Part shown: piece by piece, positions 44,287 to 54,662 of the stretch
How positions within the stretch are numbered: position 1 is the first letter of the stretch
How the letters are laid out: every line of letters begins with the position of its first letter
Source: Pseudomonas sp. G2-4
GTDB taxonomy: Bacteria; Pseudomonadota; Gammaproteobacteria; Pseudomonadales; Pseudomonadaceae
Length of the DNA stretch: 64,000 bases
NCBI RefSeq assembly: GCF_030064125.1
Contig: NZ_CP125957.1
Span: forward strand, 2,232,001-2,296,000
Direction of reading: 5' to 3'
Position numbers and translations under genes: made by a program
The notes under the pieces: model-generated
Databases searched by the model: none
Told to the model about the DNA's origin: nothing
The model's input: only the letters and a program-made list of their open reading frames with translations

Positions 44287-45816
44287 ATGAGCAATAACGC
44301 GTCTTTCACGCCGCCCAGCCTGTTGCTCAGCACCATCGGGCTGTCGCTGGCGACGTTCATGCAGGTGCTCGACACCACCATTGCCAACGTCGCCTTGCCG
44401 ACCATCTCCGGCAACCTGGGTGTCAGCTCGGAGCAGGGCACCTGGGTCATCACTTCGTTCGCGGTGAGCAACGCTATCGCGTTGCCGTTGACCGGCTGGC
44501 TGGCCCGGCGGTTTGGCGAAGTGAAGCTGTTCTTGTGGGCGACCCTGCTGTTCGTGCTCGCCTCGTTTCTGTGCGGTATCTCCACCTCGATGCCGGAGCT
44601 GATTGGTTTTCGCGTGCTCCAGGGGCTGGTGGCCGGGCCGTTGTACCCGATGACCCAGACCTTGCTGATTGCCGTGTATCCGCCGGCCAGGCGTGGCATG
44701 GCCCTGGCGTTGCTGGCGATGGTCACGGTGGTGGCACCGATTGCGGGGCCGATCCTCGGTGGCTGGATCACCGACAGTTACAGCTGGCCGTGGATCTTCT
44801 TCATCAACGTGCCCATCGGGATCTTCGCGGTGATGGTGGTGCGCCAGCAGCTCAAGGCGCGGCCGGTGGTCACCAGTTACCAGCCGATGGATTACGTGGG
44901 GTTGATCACGCTGATCATCGGCGTCGGTGCGCTCCAGGTGATCCTCGACAAGGGCAATGACCTGGACTGGTTCGAGTCGAACTTCATCATCATGGGCGCG
45001 GTGATTTCGGTGATTGCCCTGGCGGTGTTCGTGATCTGGGAGATGACTGACCGGCATCCGGTGGTCAATCTCCGGCTGTTCGCCTACCGCAACTTTCGCA
45101 TCGGCACCATCGTGCTGGTGGGCGGCTATGCCGGATTTTTCGGCATCAACCTGATCCTGCCGCAGTGGTTGCAGACCCAGATGGGCTACACCGCCACCTG
45201 GGCTGGTCTGGCGGTAGCGCCCATCGGGATCCTGCCAGTGCTGATGTCGCCCTTCGTCGGTAAGTATGCGCACAAGTTCGACCTGCGCCTGTTGGCCGGG
45301 CTGGCGTTCCTGGCCATCGGCCTGAGTTGCTTCATGCGCGCCGGGTTCACCAATGAGGTGGATTTCCAGCACATCGCCCTGGTGCAGTTGTTCATGGGCA
45401 TCGGTGTGGCGCTGTTTTTCATGCCGACCTTGAGCATCCTGATGTCGGACCTGCCGCCCCACCAGATTGCCGACGGCGCGGGGCTGGCAACGTTCCTGCG
45501 GACCTTGGGTGGCAGCTTTGCCGCGTCCCTGACCACCTGGATCTGGATCCGCCGGGCCGACCAGCATCATGCCTACCTGAGTGAAAGCATCAGCACGTTC
45601 GAGCCCGCCACCCGCGAGGCGCTCAACCAGCTCGGCGGCGCGAGCACGCCGGCCTATGCCCAGCTTGACCAGGTCCTCACCAGCCAGGCGTACATGCTCT
45701 CCACCGTGGATTACTTCACGCTGATGGGGTGGGCGTTCATGGGCTTGATCGTGTTGGTGTGGCTGGCGAAACCGCCGTTTGCGGCGAAGGCGGGGCCGGC
45801 TTCGGCGGGGCACTGA
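44287..45816 (+). CDS. emrB: EmrB/QacA-type MFS drug transporter (DHA2, 14 helices)
   Basis: The 509-residue protein has about 14 membrane helices, the DHA2 motif C-type stretch ARRGMALALLAMVTVVAPIA with GPILGGWI, and the N-terminal FMQVLDTTIANVALPTISG. It is the proton-driven pump of the tripartite system and should expel hydrophobic or phenolic compounds. The ribosome site is weak (ATAGGA). It follows the 222-base REP-bearing gap but has the same orientation as marR, so it probably belongs to the operon. Confidence 0.93.
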   Translation: MSNNASFTPPSLLLSTIGLSLATFMQVLDTTIANVALPTISGNLGVSSEQGTWVITSFAVSNAIALPLTGWLARRFGEVKLFLWATLLFVLASFLCGISTSMPELIGFRVLQGLVAGPLYPMTQTLLIAVYPPARRGMALALLAMVTVVAPIAGPILGGWITDSYSWPWIFFINVPIGIFAVMVVRQQLKARPVVTSYQPMDYVGLITLIIGVGALQVILDKGNDLDWFESNFIIMGAVISVIALAVFVIWEMTDRHPVVNLRLFAYRNFRIGTIVLVGGYAGFFGINLILPQWLQTQMGYTATWAGLAVAPIGILPVLMSPFVGKYAHKFDLRLLAGLAFLAIGLSCFMRAGFTNEVDFQHIALVQLFMGIGVALFFMPTLSILMSDLPPHQIADGAGLATFLRTLGGSFAASLTTWIWIRRADQHHAYLSESISTFEPATREALNQLGGASTPAYAQLDQVLTSQAYMLSTVDYFTLMGWAFMGLIVLVWLAKPPFAAKAGPASAGH

Positions 45817-45880
45817 TCCAGAAGTGAAATGCAATCCAATGTGTGGGCATGCTGTTCACTTGAAATTCACCTGAATCCCT

Positions 45881-45972
45881 GTGGCGAGGGAGCTTGCTCC
45901 CGCTTGAGTGCGAAGCACTCATATAAAAAAGGGGCTGCTGCGCAGCCCAGCGGGAGCAAGCTCCCTCGCCAC
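45881..45972. repeat. Family 2 REP doublet, short interior
   Basis: Units at 45881-45904 and 45949-45972 are inverted. The interior holds two small hairpins, GAGTGCGAAGCACTC and GGCTGCTGCGCAGCC. It lies between the convergent emrB and lpxH genes. Confidence 0.9.
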
Positions 45973-45981
45973 AGGGGGAAT

Positions 45982-46737
45982 TCAGGTTGGGTGGGGTGCT
46001 GGCAGTTGCGGCGGCGGGGCAAAACCAAACGGCGCCAACGCAAACCCCTGTTCATCCACCTGCAATGCCCACCCTTGCTTGTCCCAGTCCCCCAGCACGA
46101 TGCGTCGGGCAGCGTGTTCGCCCAGTTGCAGCTTATGGATGGCGGGGCGGTGGGTGTGGCCGTGGACCAAGGTCTTTACGCCGTATTGCTGCATGATCCG
46201 CGGGATCTCTTCGGGCGTGACGTCGACGATGTCATTGGCTTTCATCCGCGTCTGCGCACGGCTTTCGTTGCGCAGTTTGCGCGCCAGTTTCTGGCGACTG
46301 CCCAGCGGCAGATGGCGGAGGATGAACAGCGTGACCGGATTGCGCAGCCAGCGCCGCAGCTTCATATAGCCTTCGTCGCGGGTGCAGAGGCTGTCGCCGT
46401 GCATCAGCAGCACCGGTTCGTCGTTGAACTGCACGACACTCGGGTCCTTGAGCAGGGTGCAGCCGGCCGCTTTGCAGAAGGCCTGCCCCAGCATGAAGTC
46501 GCGATTGCCGTGCATCAGGAAAATGGCCGTGCCGCTGTCGCTCAACTCGCGCAGGGCCTGGCAGATGGAACGCTGGAACGGCGTCATGGCATCGTCGCCG
46601 ATCCAGGCTTCGAAAAAGTCGCCCAGAATGTACAACGCTTGCGCCGAGCGGGCGCGTGTGGCGAGTAAATCCAGAAACGCCCGGGTGATGTCCGGGCGCT
46701 CCTCTTCCAGATGCAAGTCTGAAATCAGCAATATCAC
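45982..46737 (-). CDS. lpxH: UDP-2,3-diacylglucosamine diphosphatase LpxH
   Basis: The 251-residue calcineurin-type phosphoesterase shows all metal motifs: [41 protein letters not shown] and VHGHTHRPA. It converts UDP-2,3-diacylglucosamine to lipid X in lipid A synthesis. It starts with GTG overlapping the ppiB stop (GTGA), so ppiB-lpxH form one unit. Confidence 0.95.
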   Translation of the reverse strand: MILLISDLHLEEERPDITRAFLDLLATRARSAQALYILGDFFEAWIGDDAMTPFQRSICQALRELSDSGTAIFLMHGNRDFMLGQAFCKAAGCTLLKDPSVVQFNDEPVLLMHGDSLCTRDEGYMKLRRWLRNPVTLFILRHLPLGSRQKLARKLRNESRAQTRMKANDIVDVTPEEIPRIMQQYGVKTLVHGHTHRPAIHKLQLGEHAARRIVLGDWDKQGWALQVDEQGFALAPFGFAPPPQLPAPHPT

Positions 46738-47237
46738 CCGATGATCTCGGCTTTCTCGATGATCACGTCTTCTGCCGGGACGTCCTGGTGGCCAGCCTTG
46801 GACGTGGTGGAAACGCCTTTGATCTTGTCGACGACGTCAGTGCCTTCAATCACTTTGGCGAACACCGCATAGCCCCAGCCCTGGGTGGTCTTGCTGCTGT
46901 GGTTGAGGAAGCTGTTGTCGGCCACGTTGATGAAAAACTGCGCAGAGGCCGAATGCGGCTCCATGGTACGAGCCATGGCAACGCTGTATTTTTCGTTCGG
47001 CAGGCCGTTGTCGGCTTCGTTCTGGATGCTCGGGCGCTTGTCTTTCTTTTCTTTCATGCCAGGCTCGAAACCGCCGCCCTGGATCATGAAGTTACCGATG
47101 ATCCGGTGGAAAACGGTGTTTTCGTAGTGGCCGGCCTTGACGTACTCAAGGAAGTTGGCAACGGTCAGCGGAGCCTTCTCGGCGTTCAGTTCCAGGACGA
47201 TGTCGCCATGGTTGGTGGTCAGTTTGACTTGAGTCAT
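46734..47237 (-). CDS. ppiB: Cytoplasmic peptidyl-prolyl isomerase (cyclophilin)
   Basis: The 167-residue protein has no signal peptide and carries the cyclophilin core [34 protein letters not shown] and [18 protein letters not shown]. The catalytic Arg of FHRII is present. It assists folding by proline isomerisation in the cytoplasm. It is divergent from glnS, as in other pseudomonads. Confidence 0.95.
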   Translation of the reverse strand: MTQVKLTTNHGDIVLELNAEKAPLTVANFLEYVKAGHYENTVFHRIIGNFMIQGGGFEPGMKEKKDKRPSIQNEADNGLPNEKYSVAMARTMEPHSASAQFFINVADNSFLNHSSKTTQGWGYAVFAKVIEGTDVVDKIKGVSTTSKAGHQDVPAEDVIIEKAEIIG

Positions 47238-47485
47238 GATCGGTACTCTTTCAAGGAATTCGTGGGTTTCGGGGCATTAATGCCCGCAACCGGTCTGGCT
47301 GCAACGGCCAGGCTGGGCAGTTTAGCGCGCCAGGCACGAATTTCGAGGCTGTTTTTCATCTGGTCGTCGATTAAATTCAATCGTTTACCGGCCTGGCCTG
47401 TCAGCTGCTTGACAGCATCGGCTATGATACGGGCTTTGATTTATCAGGCCGCACCCGGCCGCGCACTTGTCTGTTCAAGGATCCT

Positions 47486-49183
47486 ATGAGCAAGCCCACT
47501 GTCGACCCTACCTCGAATTCCAAGACCGGCCCGGCCGTGCCGGTCAATTTCCTGCGCCCGATCATCCAGGCGGACCTGGATTCGGGTAAGCACACACAGA
47601 TCGTCACTCGCTTCCCGCCGGAACCCAACGGCTACCTGCACATCGGCCATGCCAAGTCGATCTGCGTGAATTTCGGCCTGGCCCAGGAGTTCGGCGGCGT
47701 CACGCACCTGCGTTTCGACGACACCAACCCGGCCAAGGAAGACCAGGAATACATCGACGCGATCGAAAGCGACGTCAAGTGGCTGGGTTTCGAATGGTCC
47801 GGTGAGGTGCGCTACGCCTCGCAATATTTCGACCAGTTGCACGACTGGGCGGTGGAGTTGATCAAGTCCGGCAACGCCTACGTCTGCGACCTGACCCCCG
47901 AGCAGGCCAAGGAATACCGTGGCAGCCTGACCGAGCCGGGCAAGAACAGCCCGTTCCGGGATCGCAGCGTCGAAGAGAACCTCGACCTGTTCGCCCGCAT
48001 GCGCGCTGGCGAATTCCCGGACGGCGCACGGGTGCTGCGGGCCAAGATCGACATGGCCTCGCCGAACATGAACCTGCGCGACCCGATCATGTACCGCATC
48101 CGTCACGCCCATCACCACCAGACCGGTGACAAGTGGTGCATCTACCCGAACTATGACTTCACCCACGGTCAGTCGGACGCCATCGAAGGCATCACCCACT
48201 CGATCTGCACCCTGGAGTTCGAAAGCCATCGTCCATTGTACGAGTGGTTCCTCGAGCACCTGCCCGTGCCGGCCAACCCGCGCCAGTACGAGTTCAGCCG
48301 CCTGAACCTGAACTACACCATCACCAGCAAGCGCAAGCTCAAGCAACTGGTGGACGAGAAGCACGTCAACGGCTGGGACGATCCACGGATGTCGACGCTG
48401 TCGGGCTTCCGCCGTCGTGGCTACACGCCGAAATCGATCCGCAACTTCTGCGAGATGGTCGGCACCAACCGTTCCGACGGCGTGGTGGACTTCGGCATGC
48501 TGGAATTCAGCATCCGCGATGACCTCGACCACAGCGCCCCGCGCGCCATGTGCGTGCTGCGTCCGCTGAAAGTCGTCATCACCAATTACCCGGAAGGCCA
48601 GGTCGAGAACCTCGAGCTGCCACGCCACCCGAAAGAAGACATGGGCGTGCGCGTCCTGCCGTTCGCCCGGGAAATCTACATCGACCGCGACGACTTCATG
48701 GAAGAGCCGCCAAAAGGCTACAAGCGCCTGGAGCCTGCCGGCGAAGTGCGCCTGCGCGGCAGCTACGTGATCCGCGCCGACGAAGCGATCAAGGACGCCG
48801 ACGGTAACATCGTCGAGCTGCGTTGCTCCTACGATCCCGACACCCTGGGCAAGAATCCGGAAGGTCGCAAGGTCAAGGGCGTGATCCACTGGGTGCCGGC
48901 CGCCGCCAGCGTCGAGTGCGAAGTGCGCCTGTACGATCGCCTGTTCCGTTCGCCGAACCCGGAAAAGGCCGAAGACAGCGCCAGCTTCCTGGACAACATC
49001 AACCCTGACTCCCTGCAAGTACTCACTGGTTGTCGTGCCGAACCCTCGCTGGGCAACGCACAGCCGGAAGACCGTTTCCAGTTCGAGCGCGAAGGTTACT
49101 TCTGCGCAGATATCAAGGACTCGAAACCCGGTGCTCCGGTGTTCAACCGTACCGTGACCTTGCGCGATTCCTGGGGTCAGTGA
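47486..49183 (+). CDS. glnS: Glutaminyl-tRNA synthetase
   Basis: The 565-residue class I synthetase has the HIGH box in [17 protein letters not shown], the [11 protein letters not shown] equivalent of KMSKS, and the GlnRS anticodon-binding barrel at the C-terminus. It charges tRNA-Gln. An ATG preceded by AAGGATCCT starts it. cysS follows after 21 bases, so two synthetases share a transcript. Confidence 0.97.
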   Translation: MSKPTVDPTSNSKTGPAVPVNFLRPIIQADLDSGKHTQIVTRFPPEPNGYLHIGHAKSICVNFGLAQEFGGVTHLRFDDTNPAKEDQEYIDAIESDVKWLGFEWSGEVRYASQYFDQLHDWAVELIKSGNAYVCDLTPEQAKEYRGSLTEPGKNSPFRDRSVEENLDLFARMRAGEFPDGARVLRAKIDMASPNMNLRDPIMYRIRHAHHHQTGDKWCIYPNYDFTHGQSDAIEGITHSICTLEFESHRPLYEWFLEHLPVPANPRQYEFSRLNLNYTITSKRKLKQLVDEKHVNGWDDPRMSTLSGFRRRGYTPKSIRNFCEMVGTNRSDGVVDFGMLEFSIRDDLDHSAPRAMCVLRPLKVVITNYPEGQVENLELPRHPKEDMGVRVLPFAREIYIDRDDFMEEPPKGYKRLEPAGEVRLRGSYVIRADEAIKDADGNIVELRCSYDPDTLGKNPEGRKVKGVIHWVPAAASVECEVRLYDRLFRSPNPEKAEDSASFLDNINPDSLQVLTGCRAEPSLGNAQPEDRFQFEREGYFCADIKDSKPGAPVFNRTVTLRDSWGQ

Positions 49184-49204
49184 TCAAGTCTTAAGGGAAA
49201 CCCT

Positions 49205-50587
<1,383 letters not shown>

Positions 50588-50603
50588 GTCCACCCCGGCC
50601 TAT

Positions 50604-50691
50604 GTGGGAGCGAGCCTGCTCGCGAAGGCGTCGGCACATTCATCATTGATGCAAGCTGACCTACCGCTTTCGCGAGCAAGCTCGCTCCCAC
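50604..50691. repeat. REP doublet, family 1
   Basis: Units at 50604-50626 and 50669-50691 are inverted. The ends read CGCGAA/TTCGCG rather than CGCGAT, a matched change on both sides. Confidence 0.9.
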
Positions 50692-50737
50692 AAGGGTTCT
50701 GCAGTGTCCACAGATCCGGCATTCGCCCCAAATCCCT

Positions 50738-50825
50738 GTGGGAGCGAGCTTGCTCGCGATAGCGTCGGATCAGTCAACACTAATACTGACTGAACGATTG
50801 CCATCGCGAGCAAGCTCGCTCCCAC
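50738..50825. repeat. REP doublet, family 1, tandem with the preceding one
   Basis: Inverted units at 50738-50760 and 50803-50825 lie 46 bases after the previous doublet. The two doublets fill the gap between cysS and the DUF2214 gene. Confidence 0.92.
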
Positions 50826-50909
50826 ATTTTTTTGTGTCCAGCCTGGCAATCATTCTTTTATGAGCTAGTACTGTCAGGTCAATTCGACGTTCTCTGAAAG
50901 GACTCTTCC

Positions 50910-51365
50910 ATGTTGGCTCATTGGTCTCTGGCGGCCATTCATCTTCTGGCGTTAGCCCTTGGATTCTGGGCGGTGCTGACGCGCGGCACGGCGCTGCGAC
51001 GCCTGGCGGGCGGCGTGGATACGGTTCGGAGTGTGTTGATTGCGGACAATGTGTGGGGGCTGTCGGCACTGGTATTGCTGGTGACCGGTGGGATGCGGGC
51101 GTTCGGTGGCTACGAAAAAGGCTCGGACTATTACCTGCACCAACCCCTGTTTCACCTGAAGATGACCTTGTTCCTGCTGATCCTGCTGCTTGAAATCGCG
51201 CCAATGATCACCTTGATCAAATGGCGGATGGCGTTGGGCAAGGGTGCCTCGATCGATCCCTCAAGGGCTGGCCGGTTTGCCCGGATCAGCCACATCGAAG
51301 CCTTGCTGCTGGTATTGATGGTGATCGCCGCCACCGGCATGGCCCGAGGTGTGAGCTTGGGCTGA
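50910..51365 (+). CDS. DUF2214-family inner-membrane protein
   Basis: The 151-residue protein has four membrane helices (about residues 3-22, 47-63, 83-103 and 128-147). The pattern HWSLAAIHLLALALGFWAVL, RSVLIADNVWGLSALVLL and FHLKMTLFLLILLLE suits the DUF2214 family. Conserved His, Asp and Asn in the helices could bind a cofactor. GAAAGGACTC precedes the ATG. Function unknown. Confidence 0.75.
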   Translation: MLAHWSLAAIHLLALALGFWAVLTRGTALRRLAGGVDTVRSVLIADNVWGLSALVLLVTGGMRAFGGYEKGSDYYLHQPLFHLKMTLFLLILLLEIAPMITLIKWRMALGKGASIDPSRAGRFARISHIEALLLVLMVIAATGMARGVSLG

Positions 51366-51562
51366 CCGGCCACATACACCTGCTTCGTAGCCATTAAAAC
51401 GAAACGTCTGACAGCCATGCTACTAGCCATGCCATTAGTATCGGTTTCACGGGCTGGACGAAAATCAAAGGCGGGGTGGAGCAGGGTACGGCTCGGTCGG
51501 CCTGAATCTTTAGCCAGCCATTGCGGCGATGCAAACGGGCTGGCTACGGACTGCTGCAAGGC

Positions 51563-51757
51563 TCAGGGAGTTTGCGGTTTATCAGGGGCGGTAAGGCCTG
51601 CCTGAATACGCTGATAAATCTCTTCGCGATGCACCGCAACGTTTTTCGGGGCATTGATGCCGATCCGGACTTGTTGGCCACTCACGCCCAGAATGGTGAT
51701 CGTGATGTCGTCACCAATGTTTATGCTTTCACCGACTTTGCGGGTGAGTATCAGCAT
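51563..51757 (-). CDS. rsmE: RsmE, CsrA-family mRNA-binding regulator
   Basis: The 64-residue protein starts [20 protein letters not shown] and has the RNA-contacting [12 protein letters not shown] segment. The sequence and its 64-residue length match RsmE rather than RsmA of fluorescent pseudomonads (compare [12 protein letters not shown] with RRVGETLMVGDD). It represses translation of secondary-metabolite, biofilm and exoenzyme genes by binding ANGGA sites under GacS/GacA control. Its own ribosome site, CAAGGAGAA, contains such a motif, consistent with autoregulation. The following 195 bases to the DUF2214 gene hold one hairpin (AGCCAGCC/GGCTGGCT, about 51512-51545). Confidence 0.93.
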   Translation of the reverse strand: MLILTRKVGESINIGDDITITILGVSGQQVRIGINAPKNVAVHREEIYQRIQAGLTAPDKPQTP

Positions 51758-52004
51758 GGTGTTCTCCTTGATTGCTTTATAGGGCACCTGATTCAGACAG
51801 TGCAGATGTCGGTACTGCTTATAGATTAGTGCTAAGTGTCACAATGTGGGTGCCTCTTTCTGACGCGCAGACGCAGCATTAATTCCCAGGGTGCGACTAT
51901 ACAGAGACGCCGGGCAGGATTCTCGTGTTTTGAGCACTGTTTGCGGCGTTCTGGGTGGGTGTGAGTGTTAAAATCCGCACCTCATGTCTTCCAGGGGAAA
52001 CGTT

Positions 52005-52364
52005 GTGCGCAAATTGGCTTGGGTTATTGCGGTATTGGTATTGGCAGGGTGTGGTGAAGGACGTGATGTCAAGGCACCGAAACCGACCGCGACTTCCGCA
52101 CCTGCAGCCGTTGCTGCGCCGCAGTGGGGGGTTGAGGTTCGAGGCGAAACGCCGCAGGCCGTCAGCGACCTGACCGGCTGGCTGATCGAGCACAGTTTCA
52201 TGTCGAGCGTGGTGCGGGAAAATGGTAAGGATCGGGTCTTGGTTGGCCCTTTCAGCTCCAAGGCCGAGGCCGAGGCCAAGCAGGAGCAAGTCGCGGCTGC
52301 CCTGGTTCGGGCGAAAAAGCGCAATATCGAGGCGTTGGTGGTGGATTATCCGACGGCCCCGTAA
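52005..52364 (+). CDS. SPOR-domain lipoprotein
   Basis: The 119-residue protein starts at GTG 52005, six bases after AGGGGA; an upstream ATG at 51984 has no ribosome site. KLAWVIAVLVLAGC is a lipoprotein signal. After an Ala/Pro linker (about 22-45) comes a SPOR-like domain of 70 residues (WGVEVRGETPQAVSDLTGWL, KDRVLVGPFSSKAEAEAKQE). SPOR domains bind denuded septal peptidoglycan, so a cell-division or wall role is likely. It is not one of the well-known SPOR proteins that I can name. Confidence 0.82.
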   Translation: MRKLAWVIAVLVLAGCGEGRDVKAPKPTATSAPAAVAAPQWGVEVRGETPQAVSDLTGWLIEHSFMSSVVRENGKDRVLVGPFSSKAEAEAKQEQVAAALVRAKKRNIEALVVDYPTAP

Positions 52365-52433
52365 CGCGGCTGGATGCTAATCGGGCAGATGGACGGAAGG
52401 TCTCGTATGTCCGGGCGATGCTGTCCCGTTAAG

Positions 52434-52473
52434 AAAAACGCGGCTTCTTCCTGTGGGGCGCGGGCGGTTTTTT
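52434..52473 (+). terminator. Possible terminator after the SPOR lipoprotein gene
   Basis: AAAAACGC and GCGGTTTTTT can pair with one bulge and are followed by a T-run. The sequence resembles, in the same orientation, the cleaner terminator at 54551-54590. Confidence 0.4.
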
Positions 52474-52502
52474 GGAGCTCGTCTTTGTGAAGGGTGGTTT
52501 AT

Positions 52503-52780
52503 GGTTTGTGTGTATATCCGTTGCTGCGGTAACGGCGGCTTACGGTTCCGCTCTTACAGCGGGTCACTTTTGGAAGAGCGCCAAAAGTAACCAAAAGCGC
52601 TTTTGCCCCACCACTTGGTGCCTCGCCTAGGCTCGGCATGCCCTCTCTCCGGCATTGCTCCGTGGGCCGCCGCGAAGGGCCCTCCATGGCCCAGCGCGGC
52701 TATCCCGGCATCCATGCCGGGATGCCCACGGAGCAATGTCTGCGTTCGGCCATCGTGGTTAACGGGGCGCCCCAGATCAA
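52503..52780. repeat. Left arm of a 278-bp imperfect inverted repeat
   Basis: This non-coding arm is matched in inverted orientation by 52953-53128 plus 54432-54532. It contains GGTCACTTTTGG, a GCGCCAAAAGTAACC stretch, and an inner perfect hairpin ATCCCGGCAT-CC-ATGCCGGGAT. I see no gene in it. The total arm length, 278 against 277 bases once the IS is removed, supports common origin. Confidence 0.85.
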
Positions 52781-52837
52781 AAGCCGAAGCGAGGCGGCCT
52801 TATAGCCGACCTGGCTTCATGGGGGCGTGTTCATCCT

Positions 52838-52860
52838 GTGGGAGTGTGCTTGCTCGCGAT
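52838..52860 (+). repeat. Single degenerate REP unit
   Basis: One unit with GTGGGAGTGTGCTTGCTCGC, a diverged family 1 sequence with no inverted partner nearby. It sits in the centre of the large inverted repeat. Confidence 0.7.
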
Positions 52861-52894
52861 AGCGGTTCAGCTACATAGATGCTGGATGTGCCCT

Positions 52895-52950
52895 GCTCTT
52901 GCCGTTGCTCTTGCCGTTGCTCTTGCCGTTGCTCTTGCTCTTGCTCTGGA
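52895..52950. repeat. 12-bp tandem repeat
   Basis: The unit CTCTTGCCGTTG occurs about three times, then shorter CTCTTG units follow. It lies between the two arms of the large inverted repeat and could vary in copy number between strains. Confidence 0.85.
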
Positions 52951-52952
52951 CG

Positions 52953-53128
52953 TTGATCTCGGCGCCCCATTAACCACGCTGGCCGAACGCAGGCATTGTG
53001 GAGTGGGCATCCCGGCATGGATGCCGGGATAGCTGCGCTGGGCCATGGATGGCCCTTCGCAGCGGGCCCACGGAGCAATGCCGGAGTGAGGGCACACCGA
53101 GCCTAGGCGAGGTGCCGAGTGGTGGGGC
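52953..53128. repeat. Right arm, proximal part, of the large inverted repeat
   Basis: Reverse complement of about 52605-52780. It includes the same 10-bp hairpin CATCCCGGCATGG region and ends at GGGC, where the IS481-family element is inserted. Confidence 0.85.
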
Positions 53129-54431
53129 TGTACGGGACAACCACATGGGTTACAAAAAAGAGCATTCACATAGGTGACACTTTTATTGAAACATAACCGT
53201 TCTTCGCGTCCCTGGCATTGACGTGACCTAGGATCACCGGACCGAAGATCACATTCCATACCCCGTCTTTGATCATCTCCATTCCAATGTTCTGATGCCT
53301 GAGCAGATTCCCCACGTATATCCGCAGGCCAGCTCGATTAATGATGCCGCTACCATCTGCCAGGTAACACTCAATATGGCTCGCATATCCCATTTCCGGT
53401 AGCTTCTCCGGATAAGATCGAGTTGAGGGCATATAGCAGGTCGCCGGGGTTTTCTGGCCGAGCGCCTCGTGTCCTCGCTCATAATTGTAGTGCTGCATAA
53501 ATCGATCAAAGTGTTTTTGCTGAGCCTCCCAAGCAATTGCCGGCGGTTGGGGAAAGGTACTTTTCAAAGTCCGATGCATGCGCTCATGTCGTCCATTTTG
53601 GTCTGGCCGACCGGGCTCAATTCGCTCAGGAATAATCCCAAGCCGCAGCCACCAGATCGACAACTGCGACAGCCCCGCACGCCCTGTACTGGCAAACGGC
53701 ACGCCGTTATCGGTGCGGATGCGCTCAGGCATCCCATACTCACGAAAAACGCGCTCGAAGGTTTGCTGGGTCTCCTTGAGATTGGTATTGGCCATACTCT
53801 CGCAGGCCAGCAGGAAGCGACTGGCATGATCCATGATCGTCAGCGGATAGCACCAAACGCCCGCCCCGGTAAGGAACTGGCCCTTGTAATCTGCACTGAA
53901 GATCTGATTAGGCGTTTCTGCCTTACGCAAAGGCTTGGGATAGACAGCGACACGCTGACGCGACGGTCGAGGCGTGATCAGGTCAGCTGCCTTAAGTATG
54001 TTGTAAATGGTCGTTTTCGACGGAGGATCCTGGCCGGGGAAACGCGTCATCAAGTCGTTCTGAATCTTTTTAGGTCCCGGAACCGTTTCGCCAACAGAAC
54101 GAAGCTCAATGATCGCCTGCCTCACGGCCAGCGGCACCACATAGGTTTGGTTGATCCGTCGGCGGCTACGTTCGTCAAGCCCGCTGGGGCCCTCCCGCTC
54201 ATAGCGTTCAACCCATTTGTAGCCAGTCTTTCGGCTGATCTGATAGTCCTGGCACAGCCGGCTAAAGCTGTGCTTTTCAGACAGATACTCAGCGATGAAC
54301 ATCACTTTAAGGTCCATAGGTTTCAGCTCTTTCCAGGGCATGGTCAGATCCTCGCGAAATCGACCCTGCCAGTTAAAAACTGTTACCTATGTGCGTGAAC
54401 TGATTTGTAACCCATGTGGGTGAGTCATACC
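53129..54431. mobile_element. IS481-family insertion sequence
   Basis: The element of 1303 bases has imperfect terminal inverted repeats. The innermost 16 bases, CCACATGGGTTACAAA, are perfect (53141-53156 and 54404-54419). Comparison with the undisturbed left arm of the large inverted repeat places the ends at 53129 and 54431, with GGGC on both sides (53125-53128 and 54432-54435) as a likely 4-bp target duplication. The left end begins TGT, as is usual in the family. It carries one transposase gene. Confidence 0.82.
53166..54341 (-). CDS. IS481-family transposase
   Basis: The 391-residue protein has an N-terminal helix-turn-helix (MPWKELKPMDLKVMFIAEYL, then SRLCQDYQISRKTGYKWVER) and a DDE integrase core: FSADYKGQF (first Asp), IRTDNGVPFAS (second Asp) and the Glu in GRPDQNGRHERMHRTLK. 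All catalytic residues are present and the frame is intact, so the element may be active. It fills almost all of the IS. Confidence 0.93.
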   Translation of the reverse strand: MPWKELKPMDLKVMFIAEYLSEKHSFSRLCQDYQISRKTGYKWVERYEREGPSGLDERSRRRINQTYVVPLAVRQAIIELRSVGETVPGPKKIQNDLMTRFPGQDPPSKTTIYNILKAADLITPRPSRQRVAVYPKPLRKAETPNQIFSADYKGQFLTGAGVWCYPLTIMDHASRFLLACESMANTNLKETQQTFERVFREYGMPERIRTDNGVPFASTGRAGLSQLSIWWLRLGIIPERIEPGRPDQNGRHERMHRTLKSTFPQPPAIAWEAQQKHFDRFMQHYNYERGHEALGQKTPATCYMPSTRSYPEKLPEMGYASHIECYLADGSGIINRAGLRIYVGNLLRHQNIGMEMIKDGVWNVIFGPVILGHVNARDAKNGYVSIKVSPM

Positions 54432-54532
54432 GGGCAAAGCGCTTTGGTTACTTTCGCGCTTTTCGAAAGTGACCCGCCGTAAGGGCGGAACCGCCAGCCG
54501 CCGTTACCAAAAAAACGGATATACACGCGACC
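54432..54532. repeat. Right arm, distal part, of the large inverted repeat
   Basis: Reverse complement of about 52503-52600 (TTTGGTTAC, GAAAGTGACCCGCCGTAAGG, CGGATATACAC). It was split from 52953-53128 by the IS insertion. Confidence 0.85.
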
Positions 54533-54550
54533 GTAGTGCTGTTTACTTAA

Positions 54551-54590
54551 AAAAAACGGTGCTTCTTCTAGAGGGCGGGCACCGTTTTTT
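54551..54590. terminator. Bidirectional rho-independent terminator
   Basis: AAAAAACGGTGC (54551-54562) pairs perfectly with GCACCGTTTTTT (54579-54590), with A- and T-runs on either side, so it can work on both strands. On the minus strand it lies 73 bases beyond the endonuclease stop. Confidence 0.8.
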
Positions 54591-54662
54591 TGGGGGGCTC
54601 ATATTGTATTTGGGCGGGGGTTTATGGGTCGTATGTCCGGGACCATTTGTATTCCCATTCAA

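Noticed and set aside
44197..45834. 545-codon minus-strand frame opposite emrB
   Set aside because: Shadow of a clear 14-helix transporter; it is rich in His, Gln, Arg and Asp in the pattern seen for antisense frames.
47405..47445. TTGACA near TATGAT upstream of glnS as a promoter
   Set aside because: TTGACA (47409) and TATGAT (47423) are only eight bases apart and cannot be the -35 and -10 of one promoter; the true elements are unclear.
52365..53128. Possible genes in the inverted-repeat region
   Set aside because: Frames of 60 to 130 codons here follow repeat sequence and hairpins, lack ribosome sites and recur in both arms. They are repeat artefacts.
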